Assembly (NCBI GenBank): GCA_965371785.1
Contig: CBDUZS010000037.1
Span: 1-25,182 of the forward strand
DNA from: CBDUZS01 sp965371785
Lineage (GTDB): Bacteria > Fermentibacterota > Fermentibacteria > Fermentibacterales > JCC-6
Reading direction: 5' to 3'
DNA length: 25,182 nt
Under the pieces are notes generated by a model, which saw only the letters and a list, made by a program, of their open reading frames with translations, was not told where the DNA came from and ran no database searches. The number at the start of each line of letters is the position of its first letter. The first letter of the stretch is position 1. The translations under genes and the position numbers were made by a program. Of the stretch, positions 8,201-14,880 are shown one piece after another.

Positions 8201-8950
8201 TGTTGTGGTTTCATTGAAGAGATCGATCCGGTACAGAACCTGATCGTCTACGACTGGGTGGGTTCATCGACTCTCTTCTGCTCAGACGACTGGTCCCAGA
8301 CGGTGGGTAAGGTTCATCCCGCTGCCGGTGAACTCGATGAGACGGCCATGGTCGGCTATCCCTTCGGGGGCTACGATTACACCTCTGAACATCCAGCCAT
8401 TCTCGTGGAACCCGATGGTATCATCGAAGCAGAATGCGACGAAGGAAACGTAAGTGCTGCTAAACTTGTATGCGGCGTGTTCGCTGATTGGTATCCCCTC
8501 GTCACAGGGGCGGACGCTTTCGTGCTGCCGTCCGAGACGGAATGTCTGGCGTGGAATAATGAGGGAGATAGATATAGCAATGACTGGCCAACTGGCGAGT
8601 ATTCAGGAGCTGAACAAGGTTCGCTTATTAGCCCTACCGCACTGGGTGATCTGGATGATGACGGAGTGGCTGATGTCCTCTTCAGTACCTGGCTGTCTGA
8701 TGGGTGGGAGTTGCTTGTATATGACTCTGACGGAGAAGAAATAGGTGGATTTCCAATAGCTCTTCCGGATGATATTAGCGCTCTCGGAGGCTTCGCTATT
8801 GCTGACATCGACCGGGACGGCAGTGTCGAGGTTGTCTTCGGAACCAGCGATGGTCTCCTGCACTGCTGGGAACTGGACTCCTGCACAACTGGTTATGCCC
8901 CGTGGCCACAGTTCCAGCACGATCAGAGCAGAACGGGCGTTCTCGAATGA
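5270..8950 (+). CDS. Secreted gingipain-like cysteine peptidase (family C25) with FG-GAP propeller
   Basis: A 1226-residue exported protease with a G-rich ribosome site (AGGGGGGTGG) just before ATG 5270. The first ~21 residues are a weak signal peptide (MCSALLLSVLIGQVSIHTTVA). Residues ~22-220 look like a C25 propeptide, including GYPEVPMITCLVALPD. The catalytic region starts near PDYVIICASGLYDD, with LLLIGDHE, the DYPDMMVGRLSV segment, His493 in YTDHGSTHLF, and Cys549 in CCSSGTFN. These fit the gingipain H-G-S and C-x-x-G-x-F signatures. QFNLLGDPALDIG closes the domain. A CARDB-like beta domain follows, then FG-GAP-like repeats (ADLDHDGSIELIAACDGG, GDLDDDGVADVLFST, ADIDRDGSVEVVFGT). It ends WPQFQHDQSRTGVLE with no T9SS sorting domain, unlike classical gingipains. 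It overlaps the next gene by ATGA, so the pair is coupled. Substrate specificity (Arg versus Lys) cannot be read from the sequence. Confidence 0.9.
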   Translation: MCSALLLSVLIGQVSIHTTVADSSRVAFIAQTPLTCETVEYDSLDFIRFTDVSVSDSIGYPEVPMITCLVALPDSVTPSLEFAFSGEFEQQVDPVYPAPARIISDDYTPAVVDSFVQDSTAYASSSFWPASRVRVIGEIRICDQRLYQVQLFPALYRASDSTLSTVSSISVSLNFDSASADWSSTGLGPFQDMARGSSIIGYHAVTQTHAPTPTYFGKVDPDSGPSRMPDYVIICASGLYDDCDDAIDDLAEHRVSLNGFDVALVTTDDILDDFGGEATAITDEIIRNFTEHMWEEWTQTSGKKPYYLLLIGDHETSSYYDEPWFLPTHQYPYGEEEAGVNLIGNDEWYAYFNDDTSIDNDYPDMMVGRLSVKNGGVLLPDTLSTLIDNLIDLEDPITQIPIPDNRRRIVRLAGAGNDHPDTYNQTYGIDNTPGRLWTSAFAGWMNYGYTTYYCGDGRDFTYSDESLMQSNEFRDHCLDEFGDGAGVAFYTDHGSTHLFSAGLEWVLRFIPQDHYTKGARDSTFNNYQIEQNLTASQDFASPFILLLCCSSGTFNHTVYEHENPTQWAEFCFYDGQVDPPDHYDFGTDCIAEKLLKHTDVPVAGVFCGSQPSCMFSYDHYGRGILEAIYVRGFSRLGDAIACARLEHADFFTNSSGTSKDELGQFNLLGDPALDIGDRVRFTSDCDLVAYNGDLSVWDYPYETASGAELPISFTVHNNGAQDSDEFDIRIVFKDVSHSDTVYITDCDEITAGEYDDFQYTWECENWFDPPMELTVFVEADYQQDCDDSWFGNNTAGIRKQLNGIYPSEEGWPVSVSGVVNTTPILVNLDFDLNLEIVAHTGNSLTAFEQDGTVKWELKDVGLSGFDHHPLAADLDHDGSIELIAACDGGVMAVDPDGEILDTIETNGSVFAVGNVYSTSGLELCIAHQKTLYLYSWNSALDEFSYIGSELITLTGFRNAYSVSCADMNDDSYDDIVFCCGFIEEIDPVQNLIVYDWVGSSTLFCSDDWSQTVGKVHPAAGELDETAMVGYPFGGYDYTSEHPAILVEPDGIIEAECDEGNVSAAKLVCGVFADWYPLVTGADAFVLPSETECLAWNNEGDRYSNDWPTGEYSGAEQGSLISPTALGDLDDDGVADVLFSTWLSDGWELLVYDSDGEEIGGFPIALPDDISALGGFAIADIDRDGSVEVVFGTSDGLLHCWELDSCTTGYAPWPQFQHDQSRTGVLE

Positions 8951-10380
8951 TGCTGTTCCTAGGCCTGCTTCTATCTTGTCTCGGTGTAACCCCCGGACCG
9001 GGCTGGAGCTACCCGGTCGTGGTCACTGAGGAAGAAAACTCAAGCCAACCCGTGCAGTTCATCTATCGGGACTCTCTTGGCAGATTCCACATGGTCTGGG
9101 AAGACATGAACGACCAGAGCAGGATCGGCTATAAGATCTTCCTGCTGGACGGGACCACCGTCTATCCCGAGACGATGATCTCCAGGGATGTCCACAGCGT
9201 GTACATCTCCAAAATGGAGATGGGAGACAGCCTCTACGCCTTCTGGAGGGAGAGCAGCCCTGTGTATGATGCCATCAGGAGCGTCTCGGACGGAAGCGAG
9301 ATAGCTCCAGCAACGTACCTGTTTACTACATCGACACTCTATCCTGACATAAGGGCATGTCCCGATTCTCTGGGGCGTCTTCATGTCATGTACAACATAG
9401 GCAAAGAAGTCTGGTACGCGGTGTGGACTCCCGCTGTGGGAGGGGGATTCACTACGGACTACGAGTGGAAGATCGAGGGTGCCGATGCCGGGGGTGTGCT
9501 CCTGGTTGATGGCAACCGGGTTCATTGTGTGGTACAGGACGACTACTACCACACCTACGAGTACATGCAGTACGACCTGCAGGGGAATACGGTTGTGCCT
9601 CTGACGGATTTCACCTCTGATGAACTGATAAACTGTGGCAGGTTCCCCGAGTTGAATCTCGATTCGAGTGGCAACCTGATGGTAGTAGAGAATGCAAACC
9701 GGATTGGCGAAGAATCACGTTACATGCTCTGGAAGCTCGAAGGAGCCACAGGGGCATTACTCATTGACGAGAAGGTGATCGTTATAGGCATACCCCCTGT
9801 GATGGATGTGAGCAACGACTTCATACTGAGGCCTCTTCCTGGTTCGACTGAGTTCTACCTCTGCTGGAGCAAGGGTGCTAACATCGATCAGATCTACAAC
9901 CTCGTTATGGACGAGGACGGCACTGTCCTGATCGACTGGCACGTGGCCTACGACTACAGCGATGAGGATCCTGAGGAGGTCCAGAATCCTCACGGAGTAG
10001 TGGACGACGAGGGGAATCTCTACATTATCTACAGCCAGGGTGAGACGGAACCGGATCTGGGAGCGTATCCGACATTCGGGTGGTTCGACCACACATACCT
10101 CTCTGTGGAAGAAGAGACCGCTCCTGTGCCTGTTCACTCTGGTCTGAGTCTCTCAGTGAATCCTGTCAGGGGGAGTGTTCTGTTCACCCTTTCCGGTGGT
10201 AGTTCGGGGGAACTAAGGATATTCGACCTCACTGGCCGAGAGGTTTCGGCTGTGGTCCTGTCTGACGGAATCGGCTACTGGGATGGGACCGGCTATTCTG
10301 GTGACAGACTGCCTGCGGGTGTCTACACCGCGCAAGGTGAGAATGGTCTAACGCAACATTTTACTCTACTTGATCGCTGA
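8947..10380 (+). CDS. Secreted protein with T9SS type A C-terminal domain, coupled to the C25 peptidase
   Basis: A 477-residue protein. ATG 8947 (or the adjacent ATG 8950) is chosen because it begins a clean signal peptide, MMLFLGLLLSCLGVTPGPGW. The frame is open further upstream to 8902, but that would put charged residues inside the preceding gene. The start overlaps the peptidase stop as ATGA. The body is a series of short beta repeats of about 50-60 residues with DSLGRFHMVWED, DSLGRLHVMYN and DSSGNLMVVEN motifs, typical of exo-sialidase/BNR-like or six- to seven-bladed propellers. The last ~75 residues (LSVNPVRGSVLF, then LRIFDLTGREV and LPAGVYTAQ) form a type A sorting domain. Tight coupling suggests it works with the peptidase, perhaps as a surface-anchoring or substrate-capturing partner. 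That role is inference. Confidence 0.82.
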   Translation: MMLFLGLLLSCLGVTPGPGWSYPVVVTEEENSSQPVQFIYRDSLGRFHMVWEDMNDQSRIGYKIFLLDGTTVYPETMISRDVHSVYISKMEMGDSLYAFWRESSPVYDAIRSVSDGSEIAPATYLFTTSTLYPDIRACPDSLGRLHVMYNIGKEVWYAVWTPAVGGGFTTDYEWKIEGADAGGVLLVDGNRVHCVVQDDYYHTYEYMQYDLQGNTVVPLTDFTSDELINCGRFPELNLDSSGNLMVVENANRIGEESRYMLWKLEGATGALLIDEKVIVIGIPPVMDVSNDFILRPLPGSTEFYLCWSKGANIDQIYNLVMDEDGTVLIDWHVAYDYSDEDPEEVQNPHGVVDDEGNLYIIYSQGETEPDLGAYPTFGWFDHTYLSVEEETAPVPVHSGLSLSVNPVRGSVLFTLSGGSSGELRIFDLTGREVSAVVLSDGIGYWDGTGYSGDRLPAGVYTAQGENGLTQHFTLLDR

Positions 10381-10387
10381 TATTGCC

Positions 10388-10411
10388 TGGTACCCCCAAC
10401 GGGATTCGAAC
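10388..10411 (-). other. tRNA 3'-end-like fragment (T-loop to CCA)
   Basis: Read on the minus strand, the sequence is GTTCGAAT, then CCCGT, TGGGGGT and ACCA. That is a T-loop, the 3' half of a T-stem, a 7-base acceptor strand, a discriminator A and CCA. The 5' half of the T-stem (ACGGG expected) is absent: the sequence departs one base beyond the T-loop, and there is no rest of a tRNA. This is how an attachment site left at a tRNA 3' end looks, but 24 bases could also arise by chance. The plus-strand words GGTACCCC, GGAT and GAACTTTT also recur at 2931-2966. Confidence 0.35.
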
Positions 10412-10565
10412 TTTTGATGGAGTTATGTTGTATCTTCACATAATCCTGCCGTGCAATTGAAGAATATGAGTGATTCAGCTGCTCTTTCTGTGAGGAGTGC
10501 CGCCCTGGTTATGTCACTCCCACAATGGTGTGGCCTTTCCCGGCAACTTTCATGACCAGACCGGC

Positions 10566-10571
10566 TATAGT
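10566..10571 (+). promoter_or_regulatory. Possible -10 element for the small exported-protein gene
   Basis: TATAGT matches the -10 consensus at 5 of 6 positions, 67 bp before the GTG start at 10639. No good -35 is visible 16-18 bp upstream. The rest of the 258-base gap from 10381 to 10638 shows only the tRNA-like fragment at 10388-10411. Confidence 0.2.
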
Positions 10572-10638
10572 ATAGGAAAGCAGGTGAACACGACGGGGCT
10601 CGGTAATGCCCTGCAAGCCTGAATGAGGTGATGGTTCC

Positions 10639-11079
10639 GTGTTCTGTCGAAATGCATACCCTCTATTGATTCTCCTTCCCCTTCTGGTAACGGGCCAGTC
10701 CGTTGCACAGGAGTCAGGGGAACAGATCCTGACCCAGTTCATAGAAGCAATGGCCAGTGCCAATGCCATGAACGTGCTTGAACTCCTCGACGACACATCC
10801 CGTGCGGAAGCCATTCAGGCCGCCGATTCCCTTCACGGTATCCTTCTGAGCATGACTCCGCAGGAACTGGGAGGTTTTTTCTCGGGCCTGGGTCTGGAAG
10901 CAGCACCCGACGAAGTGGTCTACTGGCAAACGGTGGATTGTCTCGAGATTCTGCTGCTCTCGGTCGAATTCGACACATCGTTCGTAGAACCCGAGGAACT
11001 CGGAAACGTCTGGAAAGTAAGCTGCAAGAACGGGATATTCCTTCATATCATTGGCACACTTGAGATTCCAGCCCACTAG
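10639..11079 (+). CDS. Small exported protein of unknown function
   Basis: A 146-residue protein starting at GTG 10639, with GAGGTG eight bases upstream. MFCRNAYPLLILLPLLVTGQ plus SVAQ reads as a signal peptide with a probable cleavage after AQ. The mature part begins ESGEQILTQFIEAMASANA, and a further helical stretch contains LLDDTSRAEA and MTPQELGGFFSGLGLEAAPD. It ends with beta-like segments (VVYWQTVDCLEILLLSVEF, GNVWKVSCKNGIFL). The helix-then-sheet shape recalls small periplasmic NTF2-like or DUF4878-like proteins, but I cannot identify the family. Two cysteines in the mature part could form a disulphide. It precedes the lamin-tail gene by 41 bp on the same strand. Confidence 0.7.
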   Translation: MFCRNAYPLLILLPLLVTGQSVAQESGEQILTQFIEAMASANAMNVLELLDDTSRAEAIQAADSLHGILLSMTPQELGGFFSGLGLEAAPDEVVYWQTVDCLEILLLSVEFDTSFVEPEELGNVWKVSCKNGIFLHIIGTLEIPAH

Positions 11080-11120
11080 TTAGTTGTTTTCTCTGCCCTG
11101 AGCACTTTTCAACCCACCTC

Positions 11121-13853
11121 TTGACAAATTCGAAAAACACCAGACACTGGCAGTATATGAGTGAGATGCTGGTTTTCCTGCTCTTCTCGGGAACGGGCCA
11201 GCTCCCCGTTATCTCTGAAGTCATGTCCAACCCGACCGATGAGACAACAGGTGAGTACGTGGAGATATTCAATCCCTCCCCTTCCCCCAGCTCACTCCTG
11301 GGCTTCTCCCTCACAGACGGAGATGCACTGGATGAGCTATTGGCGTGGGACGAAACGATCCATGGCCCGTTCCCGCACGCGGAAGCAGTTATCGGAACCG
11401 ATACCATTCCCCCCTACGGCTTTGCCGTCGTATTCGAACTCGATTACCCGACCGGACCGCTGCTAACCGTTGCCGACGGCACGGTTATACTCACCACTGG
11501 CGATCATTCAATCTGCAACGGTCTGGCGGCTTCCTCCGACCCTCTCACCCTTTTCTCGTCTGAGGGCACTTCGAGCGTGGATGTCCAGAGTACGTACGGC
11601 ACTCCTGTCGACTCTGACGACTGGCACGAGCGTGATGACGACGGTCTCGATGCAATCCCCTTCGATCCGGGCGATGGTTTCAGCATCGAGCGGTATCCGC
11701 TTCTGACACCCGACTGCGAGGAGTTCTGGCAGGCAGGTGCCGAAGGAGGGTCACCGGGCTGGTTACCCGATTACCCTGACACCTGCGATGTCTGCATTGA
11801 AAGCTTCACATGTTCACCCGCTCCGGAACCGGGAGTGCCGTTCACGCTCTCGGCAATCCTGCTCAACTGTGGCTCTGTTACCGTTACGAGCGTACAGACC
11901 ACACTCTTTCTCGACGATAACGCCGATTCCATTCCCGGAGCAGCAGAAATCCTCCTCACCTGGGTCACAGGCCAGCTGGAACCCGGATGGCGCGACACCG
12001 TATCGACCGTTCTTATCCTGGAAGATGGTAATTTCCTTGCCGCGGCACTGATCGAGTGCGAAGATGATCAGGTCGAATGGAATAACCTTGGATTACTCGG
12101 TATTGTCTGCGGTGACGGTTCGTTCCCCGTGGTCTCCGAAGTTCTCTGCAACCCATCGGACCAGGATCGTGACGAGTTCATCGAGCTCTTCTTCCCCGGG
12201 CCGGGGGTCTTCGAGATCACAGGCTGCTCATTCACCGACGGAGACGCTCTCGATCAGATAGTCCAGTGGGATTTTTCGGGCTCGCCACTCGATGATACCA
12301 ATTCGCGGTACGGTAGTTTCATCCCCGCAGGCACATTCGCTCTGATTCTCGACAGTGAGTATGCCGAAGGTGTACAGCCCTGGAGCTTCGAAGCACCGAC
12401 CCTGATTCTGACCACGAACAACACCACGCTTGGAAACGGGCTCAGCGGCAACGATCCCATTACCCTGTACGGTCCAGGTGGAACCACTTCATCGGATGTT
12501 GTCTCTACGTACGGGACTCCCCTTTCTTCAGAAGACCCTCTCCTCTGCGACGACGACGGTCTCGACGGAATACCGTACAACCCCGGAACGGACAACAGCG
12601 TACAGAGGGTGGATATTACGGGGCCAGATACGGAGTCGAACTGGGCCGATTCCCCCGAAGGACCGACTCCCGGCAGCCCCCCTCCCCCGGTCACCTCGGG
12701 ACTAGATGCCTCCATGACCTCGCTGGTTCTGAGCCCACCCCTGGGAAGCGCTGGTAGCAGCGTGTACGTTTCGGCAACCGTGCTCTGCACCGGAACCGAA
12801 TCCATACCTGCCCAGTCTCTCGAGGTAACGCTTTATGCCGACCTGAACGGCAACTCCGAACCTGACGAGAACGAGATCATCGCCTTTCAGACCTGCGATG
12901 AGCTGCTTCCCGGTGATTCCAGTGTCGTCTCGGGCACATGGCTGGCCATCGGGAATCCTGTTGACATCTGTGCCCTGTCCAGCTGCTGGGAGGATTCGTT
13001 CCCGGAAAACGACTCCCTCGACACTGTATGGAACATCCCGCCGGGTGTGATAATCAACGAGTTCATGTACTACCCCTCCCCGGGGGAACCAGAGTGGGTC
13101 GAGATACTGAACGGTAGTCAGACCGCTGTTGATCTCATGGGATGGACGTTCAGCGACTCGAACACAGGAGTCCTGGTGTCCGGGGTTCCCGCAGAGCTTC
13201 CTGCCGGAGCCTACGCCGTGGTCTGCCCTGACACGTCCGCCTTCATCTCTTCATGGGGAAACCCGGGCTGCCTTCTGTACCAGCCCTCTTCATGGCCGTC
13301 GATGAACAACTCGACCCAGCAGGGCGAAGACTATGCCGACCTGCTCTTTCTCGAATCACCGGATGATCAGATAGTGGACTACGTTCCATACGACGATGAC
13401 TGGGGAGGCGGCCAGGGAATAAGCCTGGAACGTCTGAATCCCACATTGCCGGGGTTCGAGCCTTCCAGCTGGACCGGGTGCGGAGAAGGGGGAACCCCCG
13501 GTGTCCCGAACAGCACCTTTTCAGGCGATACGGGTGCTCCATTCCTCTTCTTCCATCCAGACCCCTTCTCGCCCGATGGTGACGGACACGACGACACGCT
13601 GCTCATCGAGATGAACCTTCGGGGCTCACAGAACATCGTCACCTTGACGGTTTACAACGTTCAGGGCCGAGAGGTTTGCCGTCTTCTCGAGGATATGGAA
13701 ACGGGAAGCTTGCACGCCGCGACATGGGACGGCACGAACGACTCGGGTGAATCGATGCCGGTGGGAAGGTACATCATCTACCTGAGGGCAGAGCCTTCAG
13801 TGGGCGAGCCCCATGAAGACTGCGCAGTCGTCGTTCTCGCCAGGCGGCTATGA
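11121..13853 (+). CDS. Secreted triple lamin-tail-domain protein with FlgD-like Ig C-terminus
   Basis: About 910 residues. The frame opens at TTG 11121. ATG 11157 (MSEMLVFLLF) is an alternative, but the longer form supplies K/R residues ahead of the hydrophobic stretch, as a signal peptide usually does. Neither start has a strong ribosome site. Three lamin-tail domains are visible: from ~28 (VISEVMSNPTDETTGEYVEI), from ~336 (VVSEVLCNPSDQDRDEFIEL) and from ~641 (IINEFMYYPSPGEPEWVEIL). Each ends in a S-(I/V)-(E/Q/L)-R motif. The first two share the phrases DVQSTYGTP/DVVSTYGTP and DDDGLDAIP/DDDGLDGIP, so they are an internal duplication. CARDB-like Ig domains separate them (~224-330 and ~528-640). 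Residues ~809-905 (FFHPDPFSPDGDGHDD, then VYNVQGREVCRLL and WDGTNDSGESMPVGRYI) are a FlgD Ig-like domain, common at the C-termini of exported proteins in this group. It is probably a surface-associated adhesion or matrix protein. Confidence 0.85.
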   Translation: MTNSKNTRHWQYMSEMLVFLLFSGTGQLPVISEVMSNPTDETTGEYVEIFNPSPSPSSLLGFSLTDGDALDELLAWDETIHGPFPHAEAVIGTDTIPPYGFAVVFELDYPTGPLLTVADGTVILTTGDHSICNGLAASSDPLTLFSSEGTSSVDVQSTYGTPVDSDDWHERDDDGLDAIPFDPGDGFSIERYPLLTPDCEEFWQAGAEGGSPGWLPDYPDTCDVCIESFTCSPAPEPGVPFTLSAILLNCGSVTVTSVQTTLFLDDNADSIPGAAEILLTWVTGQLEPGWRDTVSTVLILEDGNFLAAALIECEDDQVEWNNLGLLGIVCGDGSFPVVSEVLCNPSDQDRDEFIELFFPGPGVFEITGCSFTDGDALDQIVQWDFSGSPLDDTNSRYGSFIPAGTFALILDSEYAEGVQPWSFEAPTLILTTNNTTLGNGLSGNDPITLYGPGGTTSSDVVSTYGTPLSSEDPLLCDDDGLDGIPYNPGTDNSVQRVDITGPDTESNWADSPEGPTPGSPPPPVTSGLDASMTSLVLSPPLGSAGSSVYVSATVLCTGTESIPAQSLEVTLYADLNGNSEPDENEIIAFQTCDELLPGDSSVVSGTWLAIGNPVDICALSSCWEDSFPENDSLDTVWNIPPGVIINEFMYYPSPGEPEWVEILNGSQTAVDLMGWTFSDSNTGVLVSGVPAELPAGAYAVVCPDTSAFISSWGNPGCLLYQPSSWPSMNNSTQQGEDYADLLFLESPDDQIVDYVPYDDDWGGGQGISLERLNPTLPGFEPSSWTGCGEGGTPGVPNSTFSGDTGAPFLFFHPDPFSPDGDGHDDTLLIEMNLRGSQNIVTLTVYNVQGREVCRLLEDMETGSLHAATWDGTNDSGESMPVGRYIIYLRAEPSVGEPHEDCAVVVLARRL

Positions 13854-13868
13854 TTTCCCGGGTTGGAC

Positions 13869-14852
13869 CTAGTCTGGATAGAGTGTTCCGTTGTCGCGCC
13901 TTGCAGCCAGCTTCTCGAGCATGTCCTTCGTCATCGAATCCAGATCCCAGTCAGGTTTCCATCCCCACTCGCTTCGTGCAGCGCTGTCGTCGACGCTGAT
14001 GGGCCACGTGTCCGCAATATCCTGCCTGTAGTCGGGCTTGTACGTTACAGTGAAACCGGGAAGGTACTTACGAATGCTCTCTGCAAGGTCTCCCGCACTG
14101 AAGGATAACGCGCCGACGTTGAAGTCGCTGTGGTGTTCGAGCAATGCGAATTCCGCCTCGGCAAGATCGATTGTCGCCTTGATACAGTCCGGCATGTACA
14201 TCATCGGAAGTCTGGTGTCCTCGCGGACAAAGCACTCGTAACACCCCTCTTCGACAGCCTTGTAGTAGATCTCGACGGCGTAGTCGGTGGTCCCTCCACC
14301 GGGGAGCGTTTCCGAGGAGATGATTCCGGGATAGCGGAGTCCCCTGACATCGAGCCCGAAGCGAACAGCGTAGTAATCGCAGAGCAGCTCACCCGCGACC
14401 TTTGTGACGCCGTACATTGTCTTTGGTTTGAGAATGGTCTCCTGAGGAGTGTCGACCCGCGGTGTTTCCGGGCCGAAGGCGGCAATGGAGCTGGGAACAA
14501 TGAGAGTGTCCAGCTCCCGTTCGACTGCAGCGTCGAGCAGGTTCTTCGTACCATCCATGTTCACGTGCCAGCACAGAGAAGGGTTCTGCTCTCCCGTTGC
14601 CGAGAGAATGGCCGCCATGTGGAACACCCTGCCTATTCCGAAGCGAGCGAGAACGGAATCGATCGATTCCCTGCTGGTTACATCGAGCTGCACCCAGGGG
14701 CCGTCTGCCGCCAGAGAGCTGTTCCCCGGCTCACGGAGATCGCTTGCAACAACATTGTCTGCACCGTATCTTGATCTGAGAGCTCCAACGAGTTCGCTGC
14801 CTATCTGACCAAGCGCCCCGGTCACGAGTACTCTGCGTGAAGAATCAGTCAT
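13869..14852 (-). CDS. L-threonine 3-dehydrogenase, short-chain (SDR/epimerase-like) type
   Basis: A 327-residue cytoplasmic enzyme predicted to oxidise L-threonine to 2-amino-3-ketobutyrate with NAD+. VTGALGQIGSEL (G12, G15, G18) is the Rossmann nucleotide loop, and VVASDLR supplies the acidic residue expected for NAD over NADP. Y147 and K151 in MYGVTK are the catalytic pair. ETLPGGGTTDYAVEIYYKA and LPMMYMPDC are signatures of the SDR-type threonine dehydrogenases and separate them from UDP-galactose epimerases. The length is normal for this type. The start has GGGAAAGGG upstream. It lies 28 bp downstream of the cyclophilin gene on the same strand and is probably the last gene of that operon. 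The usual partner, 2-amino-3-ketobutyrate CoA ligase (kbl), is not in the window. It is convergent with the lamin-tail gene, only 15 bp away. Confidence 0.88.
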   Translation of the reverse strand: MTDSSRRVLVTGALGQIGSELVGALRSRYGADNVVASDLREPGNSSLAADGPWVQLDVTSRESIDSVLARFGIGRVFHMAAILSATGEQNPSLCWHVNMDGTKNLLDAAVERELDTLIVPSSIAAFGPETPRVDTPQETILKPKTMYGVTKVAGELLCDYYAVRFGLDVRGLRYPGIISSETLPGGGTTDYAVEIYYKAVEEGCYECFVREDTRLPMMYMPDCIKATIDLAEAEFALLEHHSDFNVGALSFSAGDLAESIRKYLPGFTVTYKPDYRQDIADTWPISVDDSAARSEWGWKPDWDLDSMTKDMLEKLAARRDNGTLYPD

Positions 14853-14880
14853 GCTGCCCTTTCCCGTCCCAGTTCATCGA

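Noticed and set aside
8902..8946. Upstream ATG 8902 for the tail-bearing protein
   Set aside because: It would add a charged, non-signal N-terminus encoded wholly inside the peptidase gene. ATG 8947 gives a clean signal peptide and a standard 4-bp overlap.
10388..10411. Complete tRNA gene
   Set aside because: Only the T-loop-to-CCA end is present. The T-stem cannot pair, and no anticodon or D arm is upstream.
11121..11126. TTGACA as the -35 of a promoter for the lamin-tail gene
   Set aside because: No -10-like sequence occurs 16-18 bp downstream; the nearest TATATG is 27 bp away and overlaps a start codon.
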